Below the pieces are notes generated by a model. That model did not search any database. It was not told the DNA's origin and saw nothing but the letters and a program-made list of their open reading frames with translations. Positions 31,372 to 40,488 of a DNA stretch of 64,000 nucleotides are shown here, piece by piece. Position 1 is the stretch's first letter. Each line of letters opens with the position of its first letter. The position numbers were made by a program, and so were the translations under genes. Source of the stretch: SZUA-35 sp964351995 (GTDB lineage Bacteria; Actinomycetota; Acidimicrobiia; Acidimicrobiales; SZUA-35); NCBI GenBank assembly GCA_964351995.1, contig CAYGQE010000022.1:1-64000 (forward strand), written 5' to 3'.

Positions 31372-33060
31372 TCAAGCTCTGAGGTCGCGTTCGATGAATT
31401 CGGCATTGGATCGTGGACCTTCGCCGTCGCGCTGGTTCTCCATGCCTCGCAAGTCAACGCGGCGGATCTTGCCCGAGATGGTTTTGGGCAGATCGGCAAA
31501 CTCGATGCGCCGGATCAGCTTGTAACCCGACACCTGCTCACGCATGAAGCCGAGGATCTCCGCTGCGGTTTCCGCCGTTGGCTCGTGCCCTTCAGCCAAG
31601 ATGACGTACGCCTTGGGCACGAACCCTCGAAGCTCGTCGGGCGACGGCACGACCGCCGCTTCCGCCACAGCAGGGTGTTCGATCAACACGCTCTCGAGTT
31701 CGAACGGGCTGATGCGATAGCCAGAAGCCTTGAACACGTCGTCGGCACGCCCGACGTAGGTGATGTAGCCATCGGCATCCCGCATCGCGACATCGCCGGT
31801 GCGGTAGTGACCACCTCGCATGACCTCGCTGGTCTTCTCCGGGTCGTCGGCGTACCCGTCCATCACGGCCACGTTGCCAACGGCCAAGTCGAGCGAGATC
31901 TCACCCTCGTCTGCGGACTCGTCGGCAGGGTCGAGAAGGCTGATCGTGTAGCCGGGCAGCGGGCGGCCCATCGACCCCGGCACCAATCGTGAGCCCGGCG
32001 TGTTGCCGACCTGCGCCGTGGTTTCGGTCTGGCCGTAGCCATCACGGATCTGGATGCCCCACGCCGCCTCGACCTGGGCGATGACCTCTGGGTTCAGCGG
32101 TTCGCCGGCTGAGATCAGTTCCCGTAGTGCCACCTTGTAGCTCGAGAGATCGGCCTGGATCAGAAAGCGCCACACCGTCGGCGGTGCGCACAACGTGTTG
32201 ACGCCGTTGTCGATCAGCACCTTCAGCACGGTCGGGGCATCGAACCGTTCGTAGTTATAGATGAAAACACAGGCCTGCGCGTTGAACGGAGCGAAGAAGC
32301 AACTCCAGGCGTGCTTGGCCCAACCGGGAGAACTGATGGTCCAGTGCACGTCACCGGGCTGGAGCCCAAGCCAGTACATCGTCGAGAGGTGGCCGACCGG
32401 ATAGCTGATGTGGGTGTGGCGAACGAGTTTCGGCTTCGACGTGGTGCCCGAAGTGAAGTATTCGAGCAGCGGATCGGCAGCCTTCGTCGGCTCAGCGGCG
32501 GCGAACTCGATCGACGCTGCGTGCGAATCCGCGTAGTCGAGCCAACCTGCTCCCCCACCAACAGCGATGCGGACAACACCATCGGTGAGCCCAGCATCGA
32601 GAGCATCGACGTTCGGTCGAGCGGTGGCGTTGGTGACCACCAGTGATGCACCACCGCGTTCGAACCGGTCGGCCAGATCAGGGCCGGCCAGCAAGGTCGT
32701 CGCGGGGATGACCACGAGACCGATGCGGATCGAGGCCAACATGGTCTCCCACAGCGCCGTCTCGTTACCGAGCATGACGAGGATACGGTCGCCTCGCTTG
32801 GCCCCGTTTCCGACGAGGAAGTTGGCGACCTGACGTGAACGGTCGGCCAGCTCGGCGTAGGTGAGGATCGAAGCCGAGCCGTCTTCTTCGAGCAGGTGCA
32901 GCGCCCGATTGGCGTTGCCCGTCGCCATCGGGTCGAAGTAGTCGTTGACCCAGTTGAAGTCCTCGCCGACGTCTGGCCAAGCGAAGCCCGCGACCGCCGC
33001 GTCGTAGTCGGTGCGGTTCTCGAGGAGGAAGTCACGGGCTGCCAGGAAGGAGTCGCTCAT
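31372..33060 (-). CDS. AMP-dependent acyl-CoA synthetase (ACSM-like)
   Basis: This 562-residue adenylate-forming ligase makes acyl-CoA from a carboxylic acid, ATP and CoA. Core motifs are EYFTSGTTSKPKLVRHTH (P-loop, about 205-222), SAGEPLNPEVIAQVE, DGYGQTETT (A5), HYRTGDVAMRDADGYITYVGRADDVFKASGYRI (hinge and A8), and PKTISGKIRRVDLR, whose Lys is the catalytic C-terminal residue. The start FNWVNDYFDPMA is typical of medium-chain acyl-CoA synthetases. ATG 33060 is chosen because the preceding codons are not conserved. The substrate is unknown; a fatty or aromatic acid is plausible. Confidence 0.9.
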   Translation of the reverse strand: MSDSFLAARDFLLENRTDYDAAVAGFAWPDVGEDFNWVNDYFDPMATGNANRALHLLEEDGSASILTYAELADRSRQVANFLVGNGAKRGDRILVMLGNETALWETMLASIRIGLVVIPATTLLAGPDLADRFERGGASLVVTNATARPNVDALDAGLTDGVVRIAVGGGAGWLDYADSHAASIEFAAAEPTKAADPLLEYFTSGTTSKPKLVRHTHISYPVGHLSTMYWLGLQPGDVHWTISSPGWAKHAWSCFFAPFNAQACVFIYNYERFDAPTVLKVLIDNGVNTLCAPPTVWRFLIQADLSSYKVALRELISAGEPLNPEVIAQVEAAWGIQIRDGYGQTETTAQVGNTPGSRLVPGSMGRPLPGYTISLLDPADESADEGEISLDLAVGNVAVMDGYADDPEKTSEVMRGGHYRTGDVAMRDADGYITYVGRADDVFKASGYRISPFELESVLIEHPAVAEAAVVPSPDELRGFVPKAYVILAEGHEPTAETAAEILGFMREQVSGYKLIRRIEFADLPKTISGKIRRVDLRGMENQRDGEGPRSNAEFIERDLRA

Positions 33061-33183
33061 GGCGAGAGCATGGCACGGACCGGCGAGTCGGAAAACAAGC
33101 GACGCTGTTTCTCGAACGAACGGGAGCACCTCGGCCTCACCTGCGGTCTCGAGCCACTTCAGAAGTTCAGCAGCAACTGGTGC

Positions 33184-33480
33184 TCAGGACCAGGCGAACA
33201 GGAGGCCAGCGAGCGCAAGCGTGCAGAACGTGATCCCGGCCATCACCATCCACTGTTTGGTGGCCTCCGAGCGGTCGGCTCGTGGAGAGAGCATGACCGT
33301 GGGAAGTAACAGCACACCCAGAGCCACCAGCACCGGCCACGTTTGCCGATCGGTGGCAATGGCAAAGAAGTACGCCGCTGCGCCGCCGGCCACATAGAGC
33401 CCGAGCAACCGGTCGACCCTTTTGCCTCGCTCGGGCGGTTCGTCGACATGAGGGTTCACCGACAAAAGGTAGACCGGCAT
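33184..33480 (-). CDS. Small hypothetical membrane protein
   Basis: This 98-residue protein has three predicted transmembrane helices: LLGLYVAGGAAAYFFAIA (about 26-43), VLVALGVLLLPTVML (about 50-64) and ITFCTLALAGLLFAW (about 83-97). No family is recognised. ATG 33480 is taken as the start because upstream codons are Arg-rich and unlike a membrane protein leader. It precedes the acyl-CoA synthetase on the same strand by 123 bp and is divergent from ligC. Confidence 0.6.
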   Translation of the reverse strand: MPVYLLSVNPHVDEPPERGKRVDRLLGLYVAGGAAAYFFAIATDRQTWPVLVALGVLLLPTVMLSPRADRSEATKQWMVMAGITFCTLALAGLLFAWS

Positions 33481-33540
33481 GCCCACAACACATCGAACCG
33501 CAGCGGGTCCAACCCTTGCTCGACGTTCTAGGGTCCGCAC

Positions 33541-34608
33541 ATGGATCTTCCTGTCAACCCGCCGGTGAAGCCAATGTTGGCCAAGGCCGTCGATGGAATC
33601 CCCGACCGAGCTGACATTTCCTTCGAGCCGAAGTGGGACGGCTTTCGCTGCCTCGTCTTCCGAGACGGCGACGAGGTGGTGCTCGGCTCGCGCAACGAAA
33701 AGCCGCTCACTCGCTACTTCCCAGAGATGGTTGCTCCGTTACTCGAGCAACTACCCGAGCGATGCGTGATCGACGGCGAGTTGGTGGTCGTCACCGACAA
33801 CAAGCTCGACTTCGACGGGTTGCAGCAACGCATCCACCCGGCGGAGAGTCGAGTGAACATGCTTGCGGAGAAGACCCCGGCCGCGTTCATGGCGTTCGAC
33901 CTTCTCGCTCTTGGCGATGCCGACCTCACGGCCTCACCGTTCGGCGAACGTCGTGCCATGCTCGAGTCGATCCTCGCCGACTGTGATCCGCCCATCCACC
34001 TGACCCAGACCACCACCGACCCAGCAGTCGCCGCCGAGTGGTTCCGGGTGTTCGAAGGCGCTGGCCTCGACGGTTTGATCGCCAAACCGCTCGGCGATCC
34101 CTATGTCGAGAACAAGCGCACTCAGATGAAGGTCAAGCACGTGCGCTCAGCCGATTGTGTCGTCGCCGGTTACCGATGGCACAAGGACGGCAAAGGCGTT
34201 GGTTCGCTGCTCCTCGGCCTGAACAACGCCGACGGCGAGCTGCAGTCGGTCGGCGTCTGCGCCAGCTTCACCGCCAAGCGTCGAGCCGAACTGGTCGACG
34301 AACTCGAGCCGCTGACGGCCAACGCGATGGATCAACACCCGTGGCGCAGTTGGGCCGAAGCCGCTGCGCACGACGAGGGCAGGATGCCAGGGGCACCGAA
34401 TCGTTGGAGCGGACAGAAGGACCACTCGTGGGTGCCGCTTCGAATCGAACGAGTGGTCGAGGTCAAGTACAACGCAACGCTGAATGGCCGACTGCGCGAA
34501 GTCGGCCGTTTCTTGCGCTGGCGACCCGACAAAGAGCCGCACCAGTGCACATTCGAACAGCTCGACGAACCAGAGCCGATCGGTCTCGACATCGTGTTGG
34601 GTAGCTGA
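33541..34608 (+). CDS. ligC: ATP-dependent DNA ligase, LigC type
   Basis: This 355-residue ATP-dependent ligase without nuclease or polymerase domains seals nicks through an enzyme-adenylate. The nucleotidyltransferase motif I is EPKWDGFR, with Lys31 the adenylated residue. Motif III is AAFMAFDLLALGD, IV is GLDGLIAKPL, and V is QMKVKHVRSADCVVAGY. An OB domain (about 235-350) ends in motif-VI-like VVEVKYNATLNGRLREVGRFLRWRPDK. In mycobacteria LigC pairs with a stand-alone polymerase (Prim-PolC) in short-gap base-excision repair, and a LigD-type polymerase gene is 2.4 kb downstream here. Confidence 0.93.
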   Translation: MDLPVNPPVKPMLAKAVDGIPDRADISFEPKWDGFRCLVFRDGDEVVLGSRNEKPLTRYFPEMVAPLLEQLPERCVIDGELVVVTDNKLDFDGLQQRIHPAESRVNMLAEKTPAAFMAFDLLALGDADLTASPFGERRAMLESILADCDPPIHLTQTTTDPAVAAEWFRVFEGAGLDGLIAKPLGDPYVENKRTQMKVKHVRSADCVVAGYRWHKDGKGVGSLLLGLNNADGELQSVGVCASFTAKRRAELVDELEPLTANAMDQHPWRSWAEAAAHDEGRMPGAPNRWSGQKDHSWVPLRIERVVEVKYNATLNGRLREVGRFLRWRPDKEPHQCTFEQLDEPEPIGLDIVLGS

Positions 34609-34648
34609 ACCCGCAGCCACCGGCGGTCGAGGGCCCTAGCCTGCGGGG

Positions 34649-35230
34649 ATGCCAGCACTCGGAATGGAATTCGTCATGTCGGGCGACGACGTGGACAGCC
34701 TTCCTCACAGCGAGGCCGAAGTGGCCATCGTCGGCCGCTCCAACGTGGGCAAGTCATCGCTCGTCAATGCGTTGAGTGCACGAAAGAAGCTTGCGCACGT
34801 GTCGAACACACCGGGCCGTACACGCCTGCTCAACCTCTTCACCGTGGCTGGTGGTGGTTCGATCATGGACCTTCCCGGCTACGGCTACGCCAAAGCCCCG
34901 AAGCACATGCGTGACCAGTGGGGCGTCATGATCGAGAGCTATCTGCTCGAGCGCGAAGGCATCACGATGGTCATGGTTCTCGTCGACGGCGAAGTCGGCC
35001 CAACCAAGCTCGACATTCAGATGCTGCAATGGCTTCGGTCGAACGGTCTCCCGCACACGGTCGTCGCCACCAAACACGACAAAGTCAAGTCGTCGAAGCG
35101 GGACAAGCAGAAGAACATCGTGGCGGAGAAGGTCGACCTCGAGCCCAGAGACATTGTGTGGGTCAGCGCCCACAAGGGCGTCGGAATCGATCGCCTCCGC
35201 GGCCTCATCCTCCACTGGCTCGAGCTCTGA
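34649..35230 (+). CDS. engB: Ribosome biogenesis GTP-binding protein EngB/YihA
   Basis: This 193-residue essential GTPase, implicated in 50S ribosome assembly, has G1 GRSNVGKSSLVNAL (about 29-42), G2 NTPGRTRLLN, G3 DLPGYGYAKAP, G4 ATKHDKVK and G5 VSAHKGVG. The order and spacing match EngB throughout. ATG 34649 starts the protein. It lies between ligC and an HD-domain gene and is probably unrelated to the repair genes by function. Confidence 0.95.
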   Translation: MPALGMEFVMSGDDVDSLPHSEAEVAIVGRSNVGKSSLVNALSARKKLAHVSNTPGRTRLLNLFTVAGGGSIMDLPGYGYAKAPKHMRDQWGVMIESYLLEREGITMVMVLVDGEVGPTKLDIQMLQWLRSNGLPHTVVATKHDKVKSSKRDKQKNIVAEKVDLEPRDIVWVSAHKGVGIDRLRGLILHWLEL

Positions 35231-35277
35231 ACCCCGGGTTTGTGACCGTCAGTTTCGATAGCTGCAGCCCCCGGTTT
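35231..35277. repeat. Single copy of the intergenic REP-like repeat
   Basis: ACCCCGGGTTTGTGACCGTC, then a divergent middle and GCAGCCCCCGGTTT, matches the right half of the palindrome at 17746-17792. Here it fills the 50-bp gap between engB and the convergent HD-domain gene. Only one half is present. Confidence 0.65.
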
Positions 35278-35280
35278 GCC

Positions 35281-35916
35281 TCAATCAGGGCCGAGTTGGC
35301 CTGACTCAACAGCGTCGGCGACGACAGCGAGCGCAAGCTGCCAGAACTCTGGTGCGGCCTCGCCAATGGGTGCGTTGAACGCCTTCACCTGCGACTGCTG
35401 GATGCCGTGTTCCTTCCAGCTGACACCACCAGAGGAGGCGTTCAGGAGCATGGGCTGGAGGCGGTCACATGCATAGGCGAAGACCGCCGTTGGTGTGCCC
35501 CTCGCTTCGTACTCGTCCCACAGCGCCCGGATCTCCGCCGCTTGGTCGTCGGGCAGGAGCCCAAATATTCGAGCTGCTGCGGCGTTCTCCCGTTCTTGCT
35601 TGTCCTCGTGGCCGGCGACATCGTAGGCAAAGGTGTCCCCAGCATCGATCTCGACGATGTCGTGAACCAAGAGCAGCTTCATGGCATGAAGCGGATCGAC
35701 GTCGGGCCCGGCGTGCGGTGCCAGAGTCAGCACCAACATCGCGAGGTGCCAGGAGTGCTCTGCGGTGTTCTCGAGCCGAGAACCATCGACCAGCAAGCTG
35801 CGACGAATGATCGTCTTCAACTTGTCGATTTCGAGCAGGAAGTGGATGCGCTTCCCGAAGTCGACATCGATCGAAGAGGCAAGCAAAGCAACACGTTCCT
35901 GAGTCACCCTGAGCAC
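35281..35916 (-). CDS. HD-domain hydrolase (YfbR/HDDC2-like)
   Basis: This roughly 211-residue HD-superfamily protein is probably a metal-dependent phosphohydrolase. The HD ligands are visible as ENTAEHSWHLAMLVLTLAPH (first His), LLLVHDIVEIDAGDTFAYD (HD pair) and the later Asp in YACDRLQPMLLN. This arrangement matches the 5'-nucleotidase YfbR and eukaryotic HDDC2, which act on deoxynucleoside monophosphates; the substrate here is inferred. The start is GTG 35916 (or GTG 35907). It is divergent from the LigD-type polymerase gene. Confidence 0.82.
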   Translation of the reverse strand: MLRVTQERVALLASSIDVDFGKRIHFLLEIDKLKTIIRRSLLVDGSRLENTAEHSWHLAMLVLTLAPHAGPDVDPLHAMKLLLVHDIVEIDAGDTFAYDVAGHEDKQERENAAAARIFGLLPDDQAAEIRALWDEYEARGTPTAVFAYACDRLQPMLLNASSGGVSWKEHGIQQSQVKAFNAPIGEAAPEFWQLALAVVADAVESGQLGPD

Positions 35917-35988
35917 CCTATGCCAGGCCAGGGAAACGATGGGTGAACTACGGTGCACCACGTGGCCGCCGGAAAGGAACGCATCACG

Positions 35989-36987
35989 ATGGAGTTGGCG
36001 GGCCACGACGTCTCGATCTCCAGCCCCGACAAGGTGTTCTTCTCCAAACGGGGCGAGACCAAGCTCGACCTGATCGACTACTACCTCGCGGTCGAAGCAC
36101 CCCTCATGCGCACGATGGGCGGTCGGCCGACCTTGCTGCAGCGATTTCCCGACGGTGCATCCGGAAAATCGTTCTTCCAGAAGCGGGTGCCAAAGGGCGC
36201 ACCCGCGTGGCTCACGCAAACCATCGTCAGTACACCGAACGGCACCGACTCGAATGCGATGGTCGCGACCGACATCGCCCACATCGCGTGGGCAGTGAAC
36301 ATGGGGTGTCTCGGCTTCCACCCGTGGCCCTATCTGGCCTCCAGCCCCGAGGTCGCCGACGAGCTGCGTATCGATCTCGACCCGTCCCCTGGCACCGACT
36401 TCGACGACATCCGCCAAGCGGCGTTCGACACCAAGGCGCTACTCGACGAGCTCGAGATTCGCAGCTTCATCAAGACGTCTGGCAGCCGCGGCCTGCACAT
36501 CTACGTGCGCCTCCAACCGACCTGGACCTCCTATGGCGTTCGAGCCGCAGCGGTCGCCCTTGCTCGAGAGCTCGAGCGACGCCACCCCGACACCATCACT
36601 GCTGCTTGGTGGAAAGAAGAACGGGGTGAGCGAGTGTTCGTCGACTTCAACCAGAACGCACCGCACAAGACCGTGTTCGGCGCGTGGTCGGTGCGATCTC
36701 GAGTTGGTGCCCAGGTTTCCGCACCGATCTCGTGGGACGAGGTGTCCACCGTCGTGCTCGACGAGTTGACCATTGCGACCGTTCCTTCTCGTCTCGATGA
36801 ACTCGGCGACCCCTGGGCACAGATCAACGAACATCCACAATCGATCCAGCCGCTGCTCGACATGAGCGACGCCGACATGGCCAGTGGCCTGATGGACGCA
36901 CCTTGGCCGCCGGTGTACCCGAAGATGCCGAACGAGCCGCCACGGGTGGCTCCGAGCAGAGCCAAGGGGCAGCGCAGCAATTCCTGA
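35989..36987 (+). CDS. LigD-type primase-polymerase (Prim-PolC-like)
   Basis: This 332-residue archaeo-eukaryotic-primase-superfamily polymerase corresponds to the polymerase domain of LigD but has no ligase or nuclease. Characteristic sequence includes SSPDKVFFSKRGETKLDLIDYY, QKRVPKGAPAW, the catalytic acidic motif LRIDLDPSPGTDFDDIR (DxD), FIKTSGSRGLHIYV, and RVFVDFNQNAPHKTVFGAWSVR. ATG 35989 has AAAGGA nine bases upstream. In Mycobacterium smegmatis the stand-alone Prim-PolC is encoded beside ligC and fills short gaps. A Ku gene is not in the window. Confidence 0.9.
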   Translation: MELAGHDVSISSPDKVFFSKRGETKLDLIDYYLAVEAPLMRTMGGRPTLLQRFPDGASGKSFFQKRVPKGAPAWLTQTIVSTPNGTDSNAMVATDIAHIAWAVNMGCLGFHPWPYLASSPEVADELRIDLDPSPGTDFDDIRQAAFDTKALLDELEIRSFIKTSGSRGLHIYVRLQPTWTSYGVRAAAVALARELERRHPDTITAAWWKEERGERVFVDFNQNAPHKTVFGAWSVRSRVGAQVSAPISWDEVSTVVLDELTIATVPSRLDELGDPWAQINEHPQSIQPLLDMSDADMASGLMDAPWPPVYPKMPNEPPRVAPSRAKGQRSNS

Positions 36988-38535
36988 TCAGCGAGCGGGC
37001 GCTCGCCCTCCCCGCTTGCGTCCGTAGAGATCGGCGTCGGCCTGTTCGAAAACCAGCGTTCGATCCAGACCGGAGGCAATGCCGATACTCGCCGACGGCT
37101 GATGGCCCAGCTCGCCCCAATCGGCGAACTTCACGTTCTCGGCGAAGGCCACGGCCAACTGACTTGCTTCGTCCGCTCGATCGCCAGCAAGGATCACTGC
37201 GAATTCATCACCGCCGATTCTCGCCACGACCTCGGGCCGGAAGTCTTTCGATGCCTCGCTCAGGAGCCCGGCCAGTTTGACAAGAACATCGTCGCCCGCC
37301 TGGTGCCCAAACGTGTCATTGATCAGCTTGAAGTCGTTCAGGTCGACGAGCATCAACGTGCAGGCCCGTTGGTCATCGGGTTGCATGAGACTCTGGAATG
37401 CGCGCCGGTTCGACAGACCAGTCAGTGGGTCCGAGAGGGCCATCGCCACGAGCTCGTGCCGTTCCGTCGCCATCAACTCTGCCGAGACCATGGCAGCCAC
37501 ACCGGCTTCCAGTTCTCGACGAGCCCGCTCGGCTCGAACGACCAAGACCTCGTTGTAACACTCGAGTTCAGTGAGGTAGGCGTCGTTCACCACACCAGCT
37601 CGTCGATAGGCCCGCAAACGCAAGAAGCGCGCTTGTTCTTCGTGTTCTGGAGAAAGCACCACCTCCGGGTCTCGAAGCGCCATCGACCATTGGTCGAGCG
37701 GCGCCAAGCATCGGAGGACGACCTGCAGTTCTGAATCTCTCGCTGTCAGCGGCTCGATCAGCGCCTCGGCTTCGGCGCTCTCGAGGTCCTGATCCGCGAG
37801 CAAGACCTCCAGCACCCGGCGATTGGCGCGCAATTCGGAGCTGTCGCTCGTCGGCGCTTGCGACTCATCGAGGGCCGCCACCAGCGGCAAGTGCTCCTCG
37901 AAGAGTTCCCGTGCCCGTCCGAACTCGTTGACCATCACCGCTGACATCGCTCGTCTGAGCAACGCGAACGATCGATTGTGGGCGATCACCGCCAGCGGTT
38001 CGCGACCGTGTTCGAGTTGAGAGGCAGCGTCAGCCGCGTGGGTCAGCGTGTCGCTCGCCAACTCGATCAAGTCGATCATCTCGAACTCGACAGCGAGGTT
38101 GACCAGACCAGACACCCGATCGGCCAATGGTTCATCGACATAGGAGAGCAGCGCTCGAGCCGTCGCATAGGACTGGTAAGGCTCCTGCACACCGATCAAG
38201 CGCGACCCCCGAATCCTGTCGGTGAGGGCGACCGCCTCCATCGCCCGCATTCCGAGCCGCTCAGATTCGCTCTGGAGCTCATCGACGAGATCGAAGGATG
38301 CGCCCGGGTCACGCGTCTGCGCCTCGATGATCTTGACGTGAATCAAGGCCAGCCGGATGTCGTCCCAGCCGCGGCTCTTGGCGCTCTGCATTGCTTCATC
38401 GATGGACGCCATCGCCGACGCAGCGTCGGTCTGGCAGAGCAAGGCGAGCATGCCAACCGTTGCGCGCGCATCAGAATGCTCGTCGCTGCTGGGCCGGACC
38501 ATGGTCTGAGACTCGGCCAGTGGCTCGCCTGGCAT
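36988..38535 (-). CDS. Diguanylate cyclase with TPR-like sensory region
   Basis: This roughly 515-residue cytoplasmic protein has an all-helical N-terminal region (about 1-320), rich in helix pairs that look like TPR-type repeats. A coiled coil (about 320-350) leads to a GGDEF domain (about 355-515). The domain has DPLTGLSNRRAFQSLM, LMLVDLNDFKLINDTFGHQAGDDVL and the intact active site ARIGGDEFAVIL, so cyclic-di-GMP synthesis from GTP is expected. The product-inhibition RxxD site is absent (RPEV instead). The start is uncertain (ATG 38535; TTG 38565 or ATG 38502 possible). It is convergent with the LigD-type polymerase gene with no spacer. Confidence 0.88.
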   Translation of the reverse strand: MPGEPLAESQTMVRPSSDEHSDARATVGMLALLCQTDAASAMASIDEAMQSAKSRGWDDIRLALIHVKIIEAQTRDPGASFDLVDELQSESERLGMRAMEAVALTDRIRGSRLIGVQEPYQSYATARALLSYVDEPLADRVSGLVNLAVEFEMIDLIELASDTLTHAADAASQLEHGREPLAVIAHNRSFALLRRAMSAVMVNEFGRARELFEEHLPLVAALDESQAPTSDSSELRANRRVLEVLLADQDLESAEAEALIEPLTARDSELQVVLRCLAPLDQWSMALRDPEVVLSPEHEEQARFLRLRAYRRAGVVNDAYLTELECYNEVLVVRAERARRELEAGVAAMVSAELMATERHELVAMALSDPLTGLSNRRAFQSLMQPDDQRACTLMLVDLNDFKLINDTFGHQAGDDVLVKLAGLLSEASKDFRPEVVARIGGDEFAVILAGDRADEASQLAVAFAENVKFADWGELGHQPSASIGIASGLDRTLVFEQADADLYGRKRGGRAPAR

Positions 38536-38592
38536 GAGGACAAACGTGCCGGCGCCGGGAACCAACGAACGGTCACCATCGTCAGAACCACC

Positions 38593-39084
38593 ATGAGCAT
38601 CGCCCCACGTCTCCGCCTTCTCGCCCTCGCCGCTGTTCTCTCCCTGGGTTTCACTGCCTGCGGCGCGGACGAGACCATCGATGCTGGTACCTCTGTCGAG
38701 GTACCAGCCGATCAGTCCGAAGCCCTGCCCGACGAAGCGAGAGGAGAAGAAGTGACCCCAGAGTCGAACGAGGACGTCTCTGAAGGTTTCACCCCGATGA
38801 TTCCGAGAAACGATCTCGTCTCACTCCAAGCCGCGGCCCCCGACGAGGTCATCGCCGATCCCGATGACGACAGCCGACTCCTCATCCACTTCGTCGGTGC
38901 CGCCGAGCCGTGTTCTGGCGCCGCAATCACCGTCACCGAGAACGAGGCGGAGATCATCGTCGTTCTGGAAACAGGCCTGGATCCGAACGCCGCAGCCATG
39001 AGCTGCATCGCACAGTCGTTCGACTACGAAATCGCCGTCTCACTCGACGCTCCGCTCGGCGACCGGGTCATCACGCTCGGCTGA
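38593..39084 (+). CDS. Secreted lipoprotein of unknown function
   Basis: This 163-residue lipoprotein has a basic start, a hydrophobic core and the lipobox LGFTACGAD, with lipidation expected at Cys23. An acidic, low-complexity linker (about 28-65) is followed by a small domain (about 75-163) containing DDSRLLIHFVGAAEPCSGAAITVTENEAEI and a second Cys in MSCIAQSFDYEI, which may pair in a disulfide. No family is recognised. An 11-bp perfect hairpin lies inside the coding sequence at 38683. Confidence 0.72.
   Translation: MSIAPRLRLLALAAVLSLGFTACGADETIDAGTSVEVPADQSEALPDEARGEEVTPESNEDVSEGFTPMIPRNDLVSLQAAAPDEVIADPDDDSRLLIHFVGAAEPCSGAAITVTENEAEIIVVLETGLDPNAAAMSCIAQSFDYEIAVSLDAPLGDRVITLG
38683..38708. 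repeat. Intragenic perfect 11-bp hairpin
   Basis: GCTGGTACCTC and GAGGTACCAGC are exact complements separated by TGTC. The structure lies about 90 bp into the lipoprotein gene, in the linker-coding part. Confidence 0.6.
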
Positions 39085-39157
39085 AACCGACCAACACCCG
39101 AGCTCGCACCCCTGCCAAGCCCTGGTGGGCCGGTCGAAGGATTAGCCTGACTGGTTC

Positions 39158-40474
39158 ATGGGAGCGGGACACGATCACGGGGCTGAAGCACCCGTCGACC
39201 CCACCACTCGCCGGGCGCTGGCGGTGGTGGTTGCGATCTGCGCGTTGATCGCGCTGGCTGCCGCAGGAGCGACCTGGCCGTCGTCACAGAACGACAACAC
39301 GTTCAATCTGGGCGCCGACTTGTTCAACGGCACCGTCGAACGAGTCATCGATTGTCCCTCCGATGCGCTTCCCGAGGGGGCTGACGGCATCGACTGTTTC
39401 GTGGTCCAAGCCGAGGTGACCGAGGGCATCGACGCTGGACAGCTCTTCGAGTTGCCACCCTTTTTCCAGGCCAGGGTCACCTTCGAGCCAGGGGACGATC
39501 TCGTGCTGGCAAAGATCCAGAACGACGATGCCCCCTTCCGCTACGCCTTCAGTGACCGAGACCGCAAGACACCGCTGTTGATGCTCACCGTGCTCTTCGC
39601 AGTTGCCGTTGTGCTGCTGGGCGGACTTCGCGGGGCTTCTGCGCTGGCAGGGTTGGCGTCAACGGTGTTGATCCTCGGCTTCTACACATTGCCTGCGCTG
39701 TTGGAAGGCCAATCGGCGCTACCCATTGCATGCGTCACCGCAGCGCTGATCGCGATCGTTGCGCTCTATACGAGTCACGGGCTGAACTCCATGACCACGG
39801 TGGCCGTTCTCGGCACGCTGCTCGCCCTCGGGCTGACCGTCGCGCTTGGTCAGATTTTCATCGAGCTGACCCAACTCAGCGGCTTCGCCACCGAAGAGTC
39901 GCTATTCATCGAAGGAGTCGGTGACGTCGATGTCCGAGGCCTTTTGCTCGCCGGGCTCGTCATCGGCGCGCTCGGTGCACTGGATGACATGACCGTCACA
40001 CAGGCCTCGGTCATCTTCGAGCTTCGTCGATCCAGCCCATCGAGCTCTCGCCGCGAGCTGTTTGCCTCGGGCATGCGGGTCGGGCGCGATCATGTGGCCT
40101 CGACGGTGAATACCTTGTTCCTGGCCTATGTGGGAGCGGCGCTTCCTCTGCTGTTGTTGTTCTCGGTCGGGCAGTTGCCAGCCATCGATGTGGCGAACAG
40201 CGAAATCGTCGCCACCGAAATCGTTCGCACCTTGGTCGGCTCGATCGGACTTGTTGCCTCGGTGCCCCTCACGACCTGGCTTGCGGTGAGCGTGGTGGGC
40301 GACGGATCGGACCATCCCAAAGTGAAGTCCGGGGAGCGCCCCCCGAAGCGACGGACGCCGAACGGCGAGATGCCCGGTTCAGTTCCCTTCGATGACGGCG
40401 GGCCAGCGGCAGATGCAGCGTCAAACACCAAACCCAGCCGATGGTCGAGCATGCGAGATGGCATCGACGACTGA
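39158..40474 (+). CDS. YibE/F-family membrane protein
   Basis: This 438-residue inner-membrane protein of the YibE/F-like family has an unknown function. A TM helix (about 19-40) is followed by a roughly 90-residue extracytoplasmic domain. At least six more helices follow (about 140-380), with the family signature TVLFAVAVVLLGGLRGASALAGL and GLVIGALGALDDMTVTQASVIFELR. The C-terminus is a charged, disordered tail (about 385-438). A His-rich start (GAGHDHG) may bind metal. ATG 39158 is the first plausible start. Confidence 0.85.
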   Translation: MGAGHDHGAEAPVDPTTRRALAVVVAICALIALAAAGATWPSSQNDNTFNLGADLFNGTVERVIDCPSDALPEGADGIDCFVVQAEVTEGIDAGQLFELPPFFQARVTFEPGDDLVLAKIQNDDAPFRYAFSDRDRKTPLLMLTVLFAVAVVLLGGLRGASALAGLASTVLILGFYTLPALLEGQSALPIACVTAALIAIVALYTSHGLNSMTTVAVLGTLLALGLTVALGQIFIELTQLSGFATEESLFIEGVGDVDVRGLLLAGLVIGALGALDDMTVTQASVIFELRRSSPSSSRRELFASGMRVGRDHVASTVNTLFLAYVGAALPLLLLFSVGQLPAIDVANSEIVATEIVRTLVGSIGLVASVPLTTWLAVSVVGDGSDHPKVKSGERPPKRRTPNGEMPGSVPFDDGGPAADAASNTKPSRWSSMRDGIDD

Positions 40475-40488
40475 TCAGGCGGGGCCGG

